Notes: generated from the letters alone by a model not told the origin. A stretch of DNA of 64,000 nt from Exophiala sp. HKRS030 (GCA_023897205.1 JAHWDD010000008.1:3257859-3321858); one strand, 5' to 3'. Shown: positions 42,455 through 54,194, counted from the stretch's first letter. Translations and numbers: made by a program.

Positions 42455-43864
42455 ATGGTCGCCAAGGGAAAAGATATGACGCTCGAGGCGATTGCTGACT
42501 TCGTCGTTAAGACACAGGAGGAGGAACCCCCTTCCGATGCCATCGCAATCGCCACGCATGTCCTGCTAGACACGCTCGCCTGCGTCTACGCAGGCATGCA
42601 ATGCCCCGGAGCTCGAGCTGCAGCTTCCATTTCAGACCTACCATGCAGCCCAAAGGACGCGGGCACCGTCATTGGCAGCACCGAACCTACGACAGTGGAG
42701 ATGGCCGCGTTCTGGAACTCCTGCATGCTGCGTTATGCCGACACAAACGACTCTCTCACTGCGGGCCACCCGAGCGACATGCTGGGACCTCTCATCGCCA
42801 TCGCAGGTGCACGCGAGATGAGCGGCCCTGTCTTGCTCAAAGGCATCGCTGTTGCATACGAAGTCTTCCATCTCCTGATGCTGCACCATAGGGGCTACCA
42901 CAAGCATAAGGGGGCGCTAGTCGACAACCTGTCGTTCGACCAGGGGTTCTTCATGGCCACAGGAGCGGCGGCTGGCATCGCCTGTATGCTGAAATACGAC
43001 CACACCCGTACCAAGACAGCCGTATCTCTGGCTGCTTGTAATGGGTTGCCGCTTCGAGCAGGTCGCGCTGGCGAGCTCTCAAACTACAAAGGCGTTGCCA
43101 CCGCCGTAAGCTCTCGCGCTGCCGTTTTCTCCTGCCAGCTCGCAGAGGCTGGCCTCACCGGTCCATCTCATCCCTTTGAAGGCCGGCATGGATACATTGA
43201 GATTATGGAAGGAAAGGCTGGACCGATGAAACTTCAGCCCTTTGGCACATGGGCCGTGAAGCGGACCAACTTCAAATACTTTCCCTCCACAGCCAACACA
43301 CAGATCGCAATCTGGTGTGCAAAAGAGTTGCGCGAAGAACTGGATGTGTCCCAAGTCCGTGAGATTATGCTGCATACTTCTCGCTTTCTGTGGCATGAGT
43401 CTGGCAGCGAGCCGGCTAAATGGGCACCCATGACGCACGAGACCGCGGACCACAGCCTCCCTTACACATTCACGATGGGGCTACTGGACGGAAACGTGAA
43501 CCTGGAGACATACAGTGACGAGATGTTGGCTAGCGACAGATGGCGCACGTTGATCAAGAAGATCAAGGTCCAAGTCGACGATAAATTTGAAACGGAGTGG
43601 CCTGAAGTCATCCAGATACGGGCGACGGTAACAATGGCTGATGGAAGCACGAAAGAGCACTACTCACGCGACCCCAAAGGCCACTGGCTCAACCCTTTCA
43701 GCCGCGAGGACATCAGAGCCAAGTTCAAGAATTTGGCATACCCCATTCTCGGCTCAAGTACGGACAGTATATTCGACCATGCTGAAACTATCGCAGAGAG
43801 CAAGAATTGCAAAACCTTTTTTGAGGTATTTGCTACGAAGAGTACTCGAGTCCCTACAGTATGA
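42455..43864 (+). CDS. MmgE/PrpD family protein (2-methylcitrate dehydratase / cis-aconitate decarboxylase superfamily)
   Basis: A single exon of 469 residues from the ATG at 42455. The all-helical domain and lid order match MmgE/PrpD. The Asp/His active-site stretch reads RYADTNDSLTAGHPSD (93-108; His105), and the Lys region reads LSNYKGV (K212) before FSCQLAEAGLTGP. The usual late His of the KPYPxxxxxH segment is not evident: FKYFPSTANTQ (273-283) has Asn/Thr there. Family members dehydrate 2-methylcitrate or decarboxylate cis-aconitate to itaconate. The altered site suggests a different acid or reaction. The divergent PrpF gene and nearby ACS permease point to a polycarboxylate pathway. 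Confidence 0.9.
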   Translation: MVAKGKDMTLEAIADFVVKTQEEEPPSDAIAIATHVLLDTLACVYAGMQCPGARAAASISDLPCSPKDAGTVIGSTEPTTVEMAAFWNSCMLRYADTNDSLTAGHPSDMLGPLIAIAGAREMSGPVLLKGIAVAYEVFHLLMLHHRGYHKHKGALVDNLSFDQGFFMATGAAAGIACMLKYDHTRTKTAVSLAACNGLPLRAGRAGELSNYKGVATAVSSRAAVFSCQLAEAGLTGPSHPFEGRHGYIEIMEGKAGPMKLQPFGTWAVKRTNFKYFPSTANTQIAIWCAKELREELDVSQVREIMLHTSRFLWHESGSEPAKWAPMTHETADHSLPYTFTMGLLDGNVNLETYSDEMLASDRWRTLIKKIKVQVDDKFETEWPEVIQIRATVTMADGSTKEHYSRDPKGHWLNPFSREDIRAKFKNLAYPILGSSTDSIFDHAETIAESKNCKTFFEVFATKSTRVPTV

Positions 43865-44878
43865 GGAGTAGTTTCCTCTGCAGCACGCTAAGAACAACGA
43901 GTGAGAATACAGATAGTGCAAGTATCAACGCTGAAGTAAGATTCCCTGCATCGGCCGCCCATTATACCTGTCGTCACCTGTAAGGTTAACATGAAAATGG
44001 ATCAACAGGACCGGAAAAGCAGCGAACGGAACTATCGTGACCTTTGTATACGGCTTGCTACCTTCGGCAGTAGTAATGAAAAGTCTAGGCGACTCTCCCC
44101 TGCCGAGTGCATGTAATATTCCCTTTTCTCAACACCAGCACAAACAAGCCCAGCGGTAGTAGCAATGGTGTTATCTGGCATCGTTGAAAGTCATCGCAAG
44201 TAGCACAGAGATTGTGTTAGATTGATTCTGCCAAACACTACTTAGAGACATTCATTTCGCCAAAGTTCTCAAGCGCGTGGGCGTGTTCTAGCTCTGCTGT
44301 ACAGAATAGCACGGGGGGATAAAACGCCCCGCGGCTTACCCTTCTTGGGGCGTCCTCCAAGGTATCGCCACCCTGTGCTGTGATCCCGTAGCACCCGAGC
44401 CAGAGTGCTCCAGGGTGGTTTGACTAAAAAGGTTTCGTCGCTATCAACACCCAGTTGAAGCAGCTCCGCCCATCGGCTCCAGCAAAACGAGCCTTTGAAA
44501 TAGAATTTGGGATCCCTCGTACTTCGTAGTGCCGGCCGCAAGGTAGAAGATTCGTACAATTTCACCGGCCTCGACTGTCAGTCGTCTGGATCGTTTCGCA
44601 TTAATATTTCACATATCGCACTGCGATCGAGGGTCATAAAGTTTAATCGTGATGCAACTGCAAGCAAGCAGATACAGATTCATGCCAACAAAAAAGGGCA
44701 CTTGTGGGTTCCGCCCCCGCACGGCATGTGTCAGAAAGTCCCCCATGCTGTCTCAAATAAGAGTAGTTGTTTTCCGGGTTTGCGAGCGACCTGTTCCTTC
44801 TTGTAACCTCATCTTCAGTTTCTGTTGTGGCGTGTCTCCGTCATCCGGACTCATTTCACTAGCTACACCGCGACCTCA
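43865..44878. other. Intergenic region
   Basis: About 1 kb between the MmgE/PrpD gene and the Zn2Cys6 gene. It includes a GC-rich stretch near 44310-44340 (CGGGG, then CCCCG 10 bp later) that could form a weak dyad. The 98-codon antisense frame at 44565-44269 is not convincing. Confidence 0.4.
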
Positions 44879-47313
44879 ATGTTGCCCATGACGAATTGTG
44901 GCGACAGACCCAGGCAGGCATCCAACGTGCTAGGCCGAAATAGGGCGTGCAATGCCTGTCGCCAGCACAAAGTATGTCCAGTTTAAATGATGAGTGGAGG
45001 TGACATCTAAGCGACTGACACTGCATGTACTTTACAGCTCCGCTGCGATGGTCGTGACGAAAATGGCGGATCCTGCTCTAGATGTCGCAAGATGCATCGA
45101 AAATGCGTCATTACACCGAACCTCCAGCGCCGTAACCGTCAAACGTATGTCCATTTCACATCCATTCGGCGTCCTCAAGATTGGACCTTTAAAGCGCACT
45201 AACGCCCTGCTACTACAGTAAAGCTGAGTTGGAGCTGGAAATAAGTAGGCTTCGTGAGCAGGTCACGTCGTTGCCCCAAAATGTCCCGCCGGTTGAGTGT
45301 GCCGCCACCTCTACTGCGTTTGTAGATAGACAGTCCAGCGTCATCTCAACAGACTCTAACCAAGATCTCGTAGCGGGCCAAGAGCCCGCCACCATCGAAA
45401 CAGAAACAGTCTGTGCGAACATGGTCGCCCCTGGAATCTTCCATCAAGAAGCCGGTCATAACTCCATGGCAGAAGCTGGCGGGCTAAAGCAGTTGAGCCA
45501 GATCGGCCGTTCAAATGCGACATACGTCACACACACCAGCACTTGTTATACTTCCAAAGGAAAGGAACCTTCTTATCAAGATACAGATGCAAGTTCAAGC
45601 ACAAGTAAATACGTCCCGCGAACGATAGCGGGTAGGGAGTTCAGTGCCAGTAAACTTGCGGGCTGTATCTCTTGGTAAGTTTTTCACTCACACGGGACTT
45701 GCATCAATTATGTCCTTTCCTCACATAAGTAACAGCTTTTTCTCATCCTACGCGCAAAACGTTCCCGGCTTAGTTGATACGCTTAATGACCCAATGCACC
45801 TCTTCATCTACTCCGAGTTTCTCTTTTGGACCATCGTCTACATCGGTTCCAGAAAATTCACCAAAGACCCGACCATCGTTGAGTTTCTCGCCAAACCCCT
45901 GGGGATCCTCGCACAGCAGTGTTTATTTGAGCCTGATCAAGCCATTCCCAGTATCCAAGCTGCCATTCTTATCTGTCTCTGGCCCTTGCCGGACGACACC
46001 AACTGTGCGCTCCGTTCGCATGCCATGGCTGGAGCTGCCATGCAACTGGCACTGCAGAAGGGCCTGCCATTTGCCTCAAGAAAGCAGGACTTCTTTCGAA
46101 TTTCTCTAGGGCAGTCTGAAAAGGATGAGACATTTCGTGCCAGGCTCTGGGCCTATTGCGTCATGGTATTCCAGGGGTAGGAACACTTTGTCACTGCCAT
46201 GTACCGTCTAACAGCCAAAACAGTGGTAATATTTATGACGGATTTCTCTGCACGATGGGCGTGGATACAATCCATCTCGATCGAAATCTGTCGGTTTTTA
46301 GTGACTTTTCTCCGCTAGTCGCATACCAGTATCAGCTCCATCACATTCACGTTGAGGCTATCACTGCTATACTCAACGTCATGGACCCTGTTACCAACAA
46401 ACATGATCATCTCCTTAACTCATTGGTTAATCAATTCGATAACGAAGCTCAACGCGTTGTCTGCGAGCCCGAGGACAATTTGAGTAGGTACGCCCACAAC
46501 CCGCGTCGCCGCCTGCGATTGCTAATAACATGAACGCAGCCTGCCATGCTCTGGCCAGTGTCCGACTACTCATACGAGCATTTCACTTTTTCAGTGCGCC
46601 AAATTCACAGCGCAATTCGGGCATCCTGCAAGCGTACTTCATCGCGTGCGAAGTCATCAAGATCGCGTCTCAACTGGATCACAGCAGCGACTTTGGCCTA
46701 TACTGTACCAGCATGCAATACCGGGTACTGGCTCTGTCGGCTGTCATAATTCTTCGCGTCCTTCGAAGCAGCCTCGGTGCACAGGTTGATGCAGACGCGG
46801 GAGAAAGCATAGTATTTGAGGCAATTCGTCTCGCCAGGCGACGCAGCATCCGAAACGACGATCTCGAAGCTCGGAATGCGTTAAGACTGACGCAGCTATG
46901 GTCGTCTGACCGAGCTTTTTTGTACAGGGACGGTACGCGCGATGGCCTGCGGCTTCTACTCCATGCCCGTTTAGTGAGTTTACGAAGTCATTAAGGTGGT
47001 CCGAGCTATATCGCTAATTATCCCGTATCAGAGTATGAGTGTCTACTTCGATCTGCATTGGTGATGGAATGCGGAATTTGGAGGTAAGTCTAACCCATAT
47101 CTCGAGCCAAAAGACGGGCAGCAACCATTGGATCCAGCAGATACATCAACAGCAAATGCCGTGGCTATCCAAAATGTCATTGAGGGCCGGGAAACCATGG
47201 GTCTGACGGGTTCAGAGTCGCTCGAAAACGCGACTTTCTTCGGAGACTTACCGGACTGGAACTGGGAAGAGCTTCAAGATGGACTATTACATTCGTTGAC
47301 AATGGCTATATAG
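44879..47313 (+). CDS. Zn(II)2Cys6 transcription factor with fungal-specific TF domain
   Basis: Eight exons give about 669 residues: 44879-44971, 45038-45144, 45219-45674, 45736-46176, 46224-46483, 46540-46973, 47034-47060 and 47122-47313. The zinc cluster is split by intron 1 and reads CNACRQHK, LRCDGRDE, CSRCRKMHRKCVI, with all six cysteines. A leucine/Glu-rich coiled coil follows (ELELEISRLREQV), then an S/T-rich linker and a large helical regulatory domain (EFLFWTIVYIGSRKF, ALRSHAMAGAAMQLA). The C-terminus is acidic (FGDLPDWNWEELQDGLL), like an activation segment. Exons 1-6 are well fixed. The last two joins are uncertain because several GT/AG pairs keep the frame. Its position makes it the likely regulator of the PrpF/MmgE group. 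Confidence 0.8.
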
Positions 47314-47870
47314 TTAGTAAAGCTATTACTTTATCAGTTAAATTAGTCACCCAGATCGTCAAAGTTTATGCTTGCGCCCCGGTCAACGAAGGGTTTGCTC
47401 GCTATCTGACCTCGTAGGTGGTGATGACACCTTGGAGCCTGCAGACTTGAGAAGTAGCGCAGTATTGATGATGCGATAACTCGCGCTGCGTTTGCCCTAA
47501 AAAAGTCCAATTGTTTCATAGGTAACTACACAAACATTGTCGTACGCTATTGATAGAAAGCCTGAAACCTTTTAGCAGCCGGCGATCAGCATTGAGAAGT
47601 GAGGCTGAGATTGCAGATCTTCGTATGCTTAACGAAGCAACGAATCACGAAGTAGGTGGTTTCATTATAGAGAAGCGTAGCGAATACCTGTGATCGAGGA
47701 GTGGACTGCACCGGTTAAGGCGGGCCAAGGCAAAGTATTTACATAAAATAAGGCGCACACCTGGAAGCCGATTTTGTCTAGAAGGCATCGCACTATTTAA
47801 AACGGTCTATCTTCAACACCACATCTCGGTTCTCTCTGATCAGAGAATATCAGCTGTTACGTCTACAAAT
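47314..47870. other. Intergenic region with putative TATA element
   Basis: About 560 bp. TATTTAAAA near 47794-47802 lies about 70 bp before the aspartic protease ATG and may act as its TATA element. Nothing else is seen. Confidence 0.4.
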
Positions 47871-49301
47871 ATGTGTTCCAATTTGCTCTTATTTTCCCTT
47901 CCCATCATCCTATCAAGTGTTAGTGCTGCCTTGAACATTCCTGCGGTGGCCGAGTTGCACACCACCAGGCATTCAACCAACAGCACACTGCGGAATTTCA
48001 CCGCTAAGCTCCAGGCCAATGCATACGGTACGACCTTCGCCGTTAACGTGACGTTGGGTGGAGGTCAAACATTCCCCTTGTTGGTAGATACTGGCAGTTC
48101 AGACCTCTGGGTTGTGCAGAATGACTGGATATGTGTCAACGACACCAGTAATGCCATCCTACCCCGAGAGGATTGTGGACTGGGTCCAGAAATGTATCAC
48201 CCAGATTCGACATTCCAAGAGGTTCCAGACGAATTTTATGGAGAGATTATGGGTAACGGCCGTCAGAGCGGAATTCTCGGGAAAGAAGACGTGACCATTG
48301 GTGGTGCCACAGTCAAAGGCCAGACCATTGGCGTCGCTAACGTGTCATCTAATCCTCTTGATGGAACTGCTAGCGGCATTTTCGGATTGGCATATCCCGT
48401 CTGGACTTCTGCACATCCTGGATCTGTCCTGAACCAGTCAAACAACACTTACGATTATGACCGAGTGATATACAGCCCATTCTTTAACAGCCTATATGAA
48501 GAGGGACAATGCGAGCCTTACTTCAGTTTGGCTTTGGAAAGGATACCACTGGGGGATGCTTCCGGGCCAGGTGGTTATCTCACCTTCGGCAGCCTTCCTC
48601 CTGTGCGACACTCCGCGAACTTCTCCGTTGCCCCGGTCCAAAATACTCCTCTTCCCGTCAACATCACCAACAACAAGGCCCAGCCCTCATGGTGGTCTGT
48701 CAACATTGACAGTGTTGTGTACGGTCCCGGGGATGACTCTTCCGACAACCTCACCACAAACTCGACTCAATTCTTGGCCGTGGTCGACTCAGGTAACTGG
48801 TTTAACTTCCTTCCGAACAACCTTGCCGACCTGATCAACAGCCGCTTTTCACCTCCGGCCGTGCTGGACCCAACAAGCTACCCACCAACATATAAAGTTG
48901 CCTGCAACGCGAGCGCTCCGACCCTTGGGTTCAGCATTGGGAACCAGACATTCTTCCACGATGGACGGGATCTGATCCTCGACATGGGTGGCGACAGCTG
49001 CGTCTCCTCCCTGATCTCGTTCGCGGGCGTGTCTTACGAAGGCGTTCAACTGCACGGCGGTATTGTCGGAGCGTCTTTTTTGAAAAATGTCGTTGCGGTG
49101 TTTGACTTTGGAAAAACCGAGATGAGGTTCGCGGCACGGACGAATAGCACTGGCATTTCTGGTGGCAATTCATCGACATCAACGACAACGACTCCGTCAT
49201 CCACTTCTTCTGCTCCCGGTAATCTTCTTACGTGGAGCACGAAAGGTTTAATGTTGATGGTGGCAATGGTGTTTGCATTTACGATTACTGGCTCGGTATA
49301 A
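47871..49301 (+). CDS. Secreted pepsin-like aspartic protease, GPI-anchored type
   Basis: A single exon of 476 residues. It begins with a signal peptide (LLLFSLPIILSSVSA, cut near 19-20). The first catalytic motif is LVDTGSSDLW (Asp73). The second is AVVDSGNWFNFLP (Asp306), where Asn takes the place of the usual Thr/Ser after DSG. FYGEIMGNGRQSG (about 122-134) corresponds to the flap, and IFGLAYP follows. Many NxS/T sites suggest heavy glycosylation. A Ser/Thr-rich stalk and a C-terminal hydrophobic helix form a GPI signal, as in yapsins. It should act at the plasma membrane or wall. It does not look connected to the organic-acid genes upstream. Confidence 0.9.
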   Translation: MCSNLLLFSLPIILSSVSAALNIPAVAELHTTRHSTNSTLRNFTAKLQANAYGTTFAVNVTLGGGQTFPLLVDTGSSDLWVVQNDWICVNDTSNAILPREDCGLGPEMYHPDSTFQEVPDEFYGEIMGNGRQSGILGKEDVTIGGATVKGQTIGVANVSSNPLDGTASGIFGLAYPVWTSAHPGSVLNQSNNTYDYDRVIYSPFFNSLYEEGQCEPYFSLALERIPLGDASGPGGYLTFGSLPPVRHSANFSVAPVQNTPLPVNITNNKAQPSWWSVNIDSVVYGPGDDSSDNLTTNSTQFLAVVDSGNWFNFLPNNLADLINSRFSPPAVLDPTSYPPTYKVACNASAPTLGFSIGNQTFFHDGRDLILDMGGDSCVSSLISFAGVSYEGVQLHGGIVGASFLKNVVAVFDFGKTEMRFAARTNSTGISGGNSSTSTTTTPSSTSSAPGNLLTWSTKGLMLMVAMVFAFTITGSV

Positions 49302-49713
49302 AGCTGCCCGACCATGTTTTCGGCCGAATATTTGGTGGGCTCTGTACTCCGTAGCTGCCAGAGTTGAGCTGTTCTTGCGATCTGTAAATAAATGTATACA
49401 TTTTATGACGATTTTACTAGATCACGATTGACTACAGATGTGTTGGTTAAGAACTTTACAGCTTACAAGGGCAATTCCTAAGCTTACCTCTTGTGCTAGG
49501 AGACTCCACCGATAACCTGCCAGCTACATGGAGGCCAAACAGCAGGTTTCTTAGGAGATACATTAGAGCGTCTAGATTCCTAGTTAGTGGCCGTTAGCAA
49601 GAAATGCGAAGCCGGAAGACTATTTCAGTTCAGAAACTTCAAGTGGAATGGGAAGAGTAAGGGAGATGCGTTATTACAAGTTCAATTTGAGGCCATTTAA
49701 CAAGGCAACAAGG
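49302..49713. terminator. Convergent 3' intergenic region
   Basis: About 410 bp between the convergent protease and Zn2Cys6 genes, holding both 3' ends. No clear hairpin. AATAAATG near 49387 is a plausible polyadenylation-type signal for the protease. Confidence 0.3.
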
Positions 49714-51334
49714 TCACCATTGAATTCGCTCCTCAATTATCTCCAGTCTGGCATCTGGTCGTGGCCTGCGGGTGAACACAAGAGTAGCATGTCTGTCCAT
49801 GTTGGATGGTTTCTGGAGCCAGGTGTCCTTCACTCGGCTCCCCTCAACGACATCTCTACAGCTATATACGTAGCCACTTTTCTCTTCGATGGAAATGATC
49901 CTAGATACGACCTTCGCCGCCGAATCACTGTCCCAGACGCCCTCTCTCCTTCGGCAAGATGTCAGAAGTACTAATGCCCGACGTCGGAGAATAGGGTCAC
50001 GGCATTTGGTTCCAGTCAGATATAGACCAGGTAAGATGCCGAGTTCGTGCGAATAGCTGAGCTCACCGTCATCTCCTGGCGCTGGTGCTAGAGCAAAAGC
50101 ATATTCTACAATCTTCGCGAACTCGTCACGAAGGTTGTCATACAGGGTTTCTTCCGCCCCTCGAGGCACAGTCAACAGGATGTATCCGGTCAGGTAAAGG
50201 ATTCGGAGGCACATAATTCCATTCCTCTCTTTTGGTTCTGAGGAATTGTGCTTCTGTAGACGCCATGTCTCCATTGCGTCCCACCACCGGGAGAGACTCT
50301 GCCCGATACTATTTCGAGAAATATCGCTATCTGCGGCTTGATGATTCGCGTCTTTCTCTCTGCCTCTCTTGTAGTCCATCACTTGCAAAAGTAGCGCAGT
50401 AAGACGTCCTCTTGCTTCTTCAAGACTTGATATGGAGACTTCTGAGCGGATACGGGAAATAAGATCAGGCTCCATCATCGAGATAGTCCATGCGGGATGA
50501 AAGCTGGAGGCTTGAAGATCAAGGCGTGAAAAATGTACGAGAAGGAGATCTTCAATTTCATCATCGTTGTGGGAACGCTGGGGTCTTGCAGTCTTTGGCA
50601 GGTAATTTCGCTGGATGATGCCACTTGACTCGCGGAGCAGTCTAATGCCGCTAGAGACGTGCTTGAAAGATGTATTGTAGTCTCCATACAGTGCTTCAAA
50701 CGAGCTGAGCACATAACATGCAACCAGGACAACGGACTTTGCCAACGGGTTCATCGGGCGCAAGAGGTGGTGAATGGCTTTGTTATAATGGTGAAATACC
50801 GAAGGGTCTGGATTGGGAGGCCTTCCGTTCACATACCACCGATGCAAACTGCCAAGTGCAACCGTGGCGTGAAAGATACTCGGCTCGAGCACGGAGAGCT
50901 GAAGAACATAGCGTTCCCATAACTCGGACCTAAAGTAGCCAGACAGGTTGGCAATGGTACGAATTTGGAAGAACTGGAGGGCATTTGAATCCCAGTGCTG
51001 AGGAGGTGCCCACGTGGGATAAAGGTTGCCTAGGGGGGACAGGCATCGGAGATAACTATGGTCGTGTGGTTGTATAATTGAGGCTCTCCCTATGTTCTCG
51101 TCATAACCGTCGCATTGGCGTCCCGTGGAACGACATTTCACACAGGCGGGCTTCTGTTCGTCACATTTGATCCGGCGAATTCTGGAACGTTCGTCAGCGT
51201 TGCTCGTTGGCTTTATGTTCTGTTTACGGGGTTGTTTCAGTCTCGTACTTGCAAGTTTTGCAACCGGTCCTAACTTTCGGCTTAAACGCCCTTGGTCGTG
51301 TTCTCCACGTATCATTATTCGGATTGCAGCTCAT
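49714..51334 (-). CDS. Zn(II)2Cys6 transcription factor
   Basis: Two exons (51334-51249 and 51181-49714) give 517 residues. A 67-nt intron (GTACGA, CTGAC branch, CAG) splits the zinc cluster. Without it the first two cysteines seem missing; with it the N-terminus reads GCKTCK, IRRIKCDEQKPACVKC, then GRQCDGY, a complete C6 motif. A helical fungal-specific regulatory region follows (IFHATVALGSLHRWY, VLVACYVLSSFEALYGD). The longer open frame that starts in the intron is an artefact of the alternative reading. The target genes are unknown; the DUF5519 gene lies divergently upstream. Confidence 0.85.
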
Positions 51335-52232
51335 GATAGTTGCTGCTCCTTACAGGGTTCGTCATGGATGATGTTCAACCTATAAGCAAGACCGTCACCA
51401 GTAACATTATTACTGTGTCAAATTAGGAAGTGCACGTGCTCAGTGGAGTCAGCGTCTGCGAGAGCTTGAAATCAGGTTGCATTTTACAGTTCCATGACCC
51501 GTCACCCGACGGCTTTAGCATCTCCCAGTTGGTCCGCTCGTACAGCCACGAATCGTTTAAGCCACATGCAGAGTAGCTAATTCCACACCAAGTGGACCCC
51601 TCATAGCTTCGTGGAGGGTGCCTAGATGGCTATGGCGGCGTAAGATCCAGTTAGCATTTAGGAACTATAGGCCCGACAAGTTTGAAAAGAAAATTTAACT
51701 AAGTATGGTAGTGATTAGCCATGATTATTCCAACACTGAAAAGATGAGCCTTCCCTCTCCACTCAGCCATTAACGGATTCGTATGTGAAGACGAATAGCG
51801 TCGTTCATACGCTGGAAGGGTGTCGTGGGCCGTGGAGTGTTAACCCCAATCGTTGCCGATCATGGCTTCCCATTTCCGCATTTAGAATCAGTACGACTAT
51901 GCTCTAACTCGAGTCCGCCATAGTTCCAATGGATAGGACGCAGGAGAACTATACTCAACAGGAATGATCGGAGGCGGTGTTGTTAGATTTCTGTCATCCT
52001 GTCAGGCCTTGCTGTACCGCAACCAAGAAGGGGAGGCCCCAAAGCTCTCGGAGACATAAGACACTCGAATCTTTCGTTGGCGCATCCTTTCTCCCAGACA
52101 ATTTGTAAGAGCTGCGCTCCGAAAAAGAGTCCAGTCGCTTAAACGACATCAAGGAAATCTGGCCGCCAGCAAGTTTCGACACCACTAGGCTGATAGGTAT
52201 CACCACAGATACCGTCCGCTTCAAATATCACA
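51335..52232. other. Divergent intergenic region
   Basis: About 900 bp between divergent Zn2Cys6 and DUF5519 genes, likely holding both promoters. Open frames here are short and overlapping. No repeat seen. Confidence 0.4.
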
Positions 52233-53156
52233 ATGGAAGTCCTACGCCATCACACTTATGGCCGGGGATTAGTCTCAGTTACTGCCGCAGGGGCCTTGAT
52301 CGCTGTGGTAAAAGGCATAATCTGGTGTATACTTGACTATAAAAGGTATCTGGCTCTTGGACCGGGTGGTCCTCCTTACAACATCTTTGGATGGGCTGTG
52401 ATTACTTTCTTCATCCGCCCATTTACTTTGGGCAAAAAATACACTACATGGACTGGGGACTACCCAGCAGACGATGCCCACGAGGAACTCAAAGCTCTTT
52501 CACCGAGAAGTGGCAAACGGCCAGCTTGTGACGGCATTGGCCCACACAGACAACTATCTCAAAACGCACCTGAACATATGAAAGAGGTAGGTTGTGACCC
52601 ATCTCAATAGCAGCCCTCCCAAAGCTTCTTAGTGTTATGTGTTCCTCTCTCTTCATGATTGATTCTATTGCAGGAGGTGCTTATGACAAATACAATATAG
52701 TCTATCCGAACTCTCTTCGCCAATGCCGCTACTCAGAACCCAACTTTCTTGGAAACCCGAACATCTGGATACGAACGCCGTAATAGTGCTTTGTACGCAA
52801 CGAGGGATTTCCTGCATCGACAAAACCGAGCTCAGGGTGAGTCAAGGCTGCCAGAGGCGGTGTTCCTTGCTCGCGGGGAAATCGGACATGCGCATGAGGA
52901 TACGTCTAGCCACCTTTACGTTTCACGAGGTGATGCCCGCATACTCATCGAGAAGGGATGGGCTGAGCGACATCGACTGGCTGTCCCAAGACACTACTTG
53001 GTGAAAAACATTCTGGGTGTTGCAGACACTTACCTAATTATCTACGCACCCCGGGACGAGACCGAAATGGCTGCTTTAGAAGTAATGCTAAGGCGCAGTA
53101 TCGCCTTTATGACAGGACAGGAGATCGATTCGATTGAGTGGAAATTTGTCGTGTAG
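52233..53156 (+). CDS. DUF5519 / luciferase-domain family protein
   Basis: Two exons (52233-52586 and 52701-53156) give 269 residues. The 114-nt intron is longer than others here; GTAGGT..ATATAG is the pair that keeps the frame, while the nearer TTGCAG acceptor leads to a stop. The N-terminus has a membrane helix (SVTAAGALIAVVKGIIWCI), then YLALGPGGPPYNIFGWAVI, which is highly typical of this fungal family. The C-terminal domain reads EIGHAHEDTSSHLYVSRGDA, KGWAERHRLA and YLIIYAPRDE, ending with the FMTGQEI stretch. Despite the domain name, light emission is not implied; the function is unknown. It is the last intact gene before the AT-rich end. Confidence 0.8.
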
Positions 53157-53934
53157 TAAACGCCAGGTATCATTTTGCTGAATGATGCCCTGAATTGAAC
53201 TAGAATTTTTCTGTTGACGAGAGGACAGTCAAGGATGCAGAAGTCACTCAGTAAATAGCGTGGATCTAGAGCATTCACGTTTTTCTGACTGCTAGCGAAC
53301 TTATCTAAGCTGAGGTCTGCCATGGTAATCGCACGTATGCCCGGCTCTCCCATATGGGGATTTATGGGTGAACTAAGCCTGTCTCTCGTGTCCGTAACTA
53401 TAATTTCTCACTTGATTTTAGAGCTTTTGGCCTTCAAATGCATTTTAATGGGCTCTATTCAAATTGGCTTGGTGGCGTCGCCGCGTTATTGTTGCGTTGC
53501 CCTTCATCCTAAAGTGCACTGAGCCAGAAGTCTCGTTCCTCCAGATTTGGCAAGTTTTCCCCCTTAGGCTAGTGCGGGTGACCCTGCTGCACTCCATACA
53601 CCCCGTTGTCACGAGTTTACACCTTTTGGGTTTCTTCTAGCACGTGTTCTCTTCCTGGTGTTATAGTGTATCTATTAACAGGCATAATTCTGGTTTAGAC
53701 TGGTCGCCTAGAATGATATGGACTAACCATGAGACCGCCATGTTAATTTTTCATTTTTCTTAGTTTTGATAGGCACCTGAACATCATCATGGTTCGTGAT
53801 GGTCACCGACATGTACTGGATCGTGAGGTGAGATCGTTAATGGTAGGATATTAATCGCGGCAAAGATTTTGTTCACTATGTCTTACTTTCTCAAGCCAAC
53901 TTTTCACACATCCAGAATACTCCTAAGGTGTTTA
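53157..53934. other. Transition region
   Basis: About 780 bp of ordinary base composition between the last gene and the AT-rich block. No gene seen. Confidence 0.4.
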
Positions 53935-54077
53935 GCTAGTGATAATAAGACACGCACAATAATGGCACCACTAATTAAGGTTAGTATACTTATATATAAG
54001 GAATAAATTATTAATACTATTAGTCTCACCTAATTTACTAAATTTATTAAGTAAAACTTTAGTAAAAAGCTTACTTA

Positions 54078-54194
54078 CCTAACTCTATTACGCTATAAAT
54101 AGGTAATCTATCCACATATAAAGTAGGTCTTAATATAGAGAGTAAGTAATCTATTTATAAGGTAATCTATTCACACATAAAATTTAAGCTTTCT
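54078..54194 (+). repeat. 117-bp direct repeat, copy A (possible LTR remnant)
   Basis: It aligns without gaps to 60408-60524, with about 18 differences, most of them C/T or G/A transitions. Both copies contain AGGTAATCTAT and end in AATTTAAGCTTTCT. Two mutated copies 6,330 bp apart could be the ends of a degraded LTR retrotransposon. The similarity does not clearly extend beyond 117 bp. Confidence 0.6.

Noticed and set aside
42455..43864. Direct naming of the MmgE/PrpD protein as cis-aconitate decarboxylase (CadA)
   Set aside because: The family is broad and one expected active-site His is not evident, so a precise name is not justified.
51182..51315. Longer start for the Zn2Cys6 factor reading through the intron
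   Set aside because: This reading loses the first two zinc ligands. Splicing GTACGA to CAG restores a full C6 cluster and gives a good ATG at 51334.
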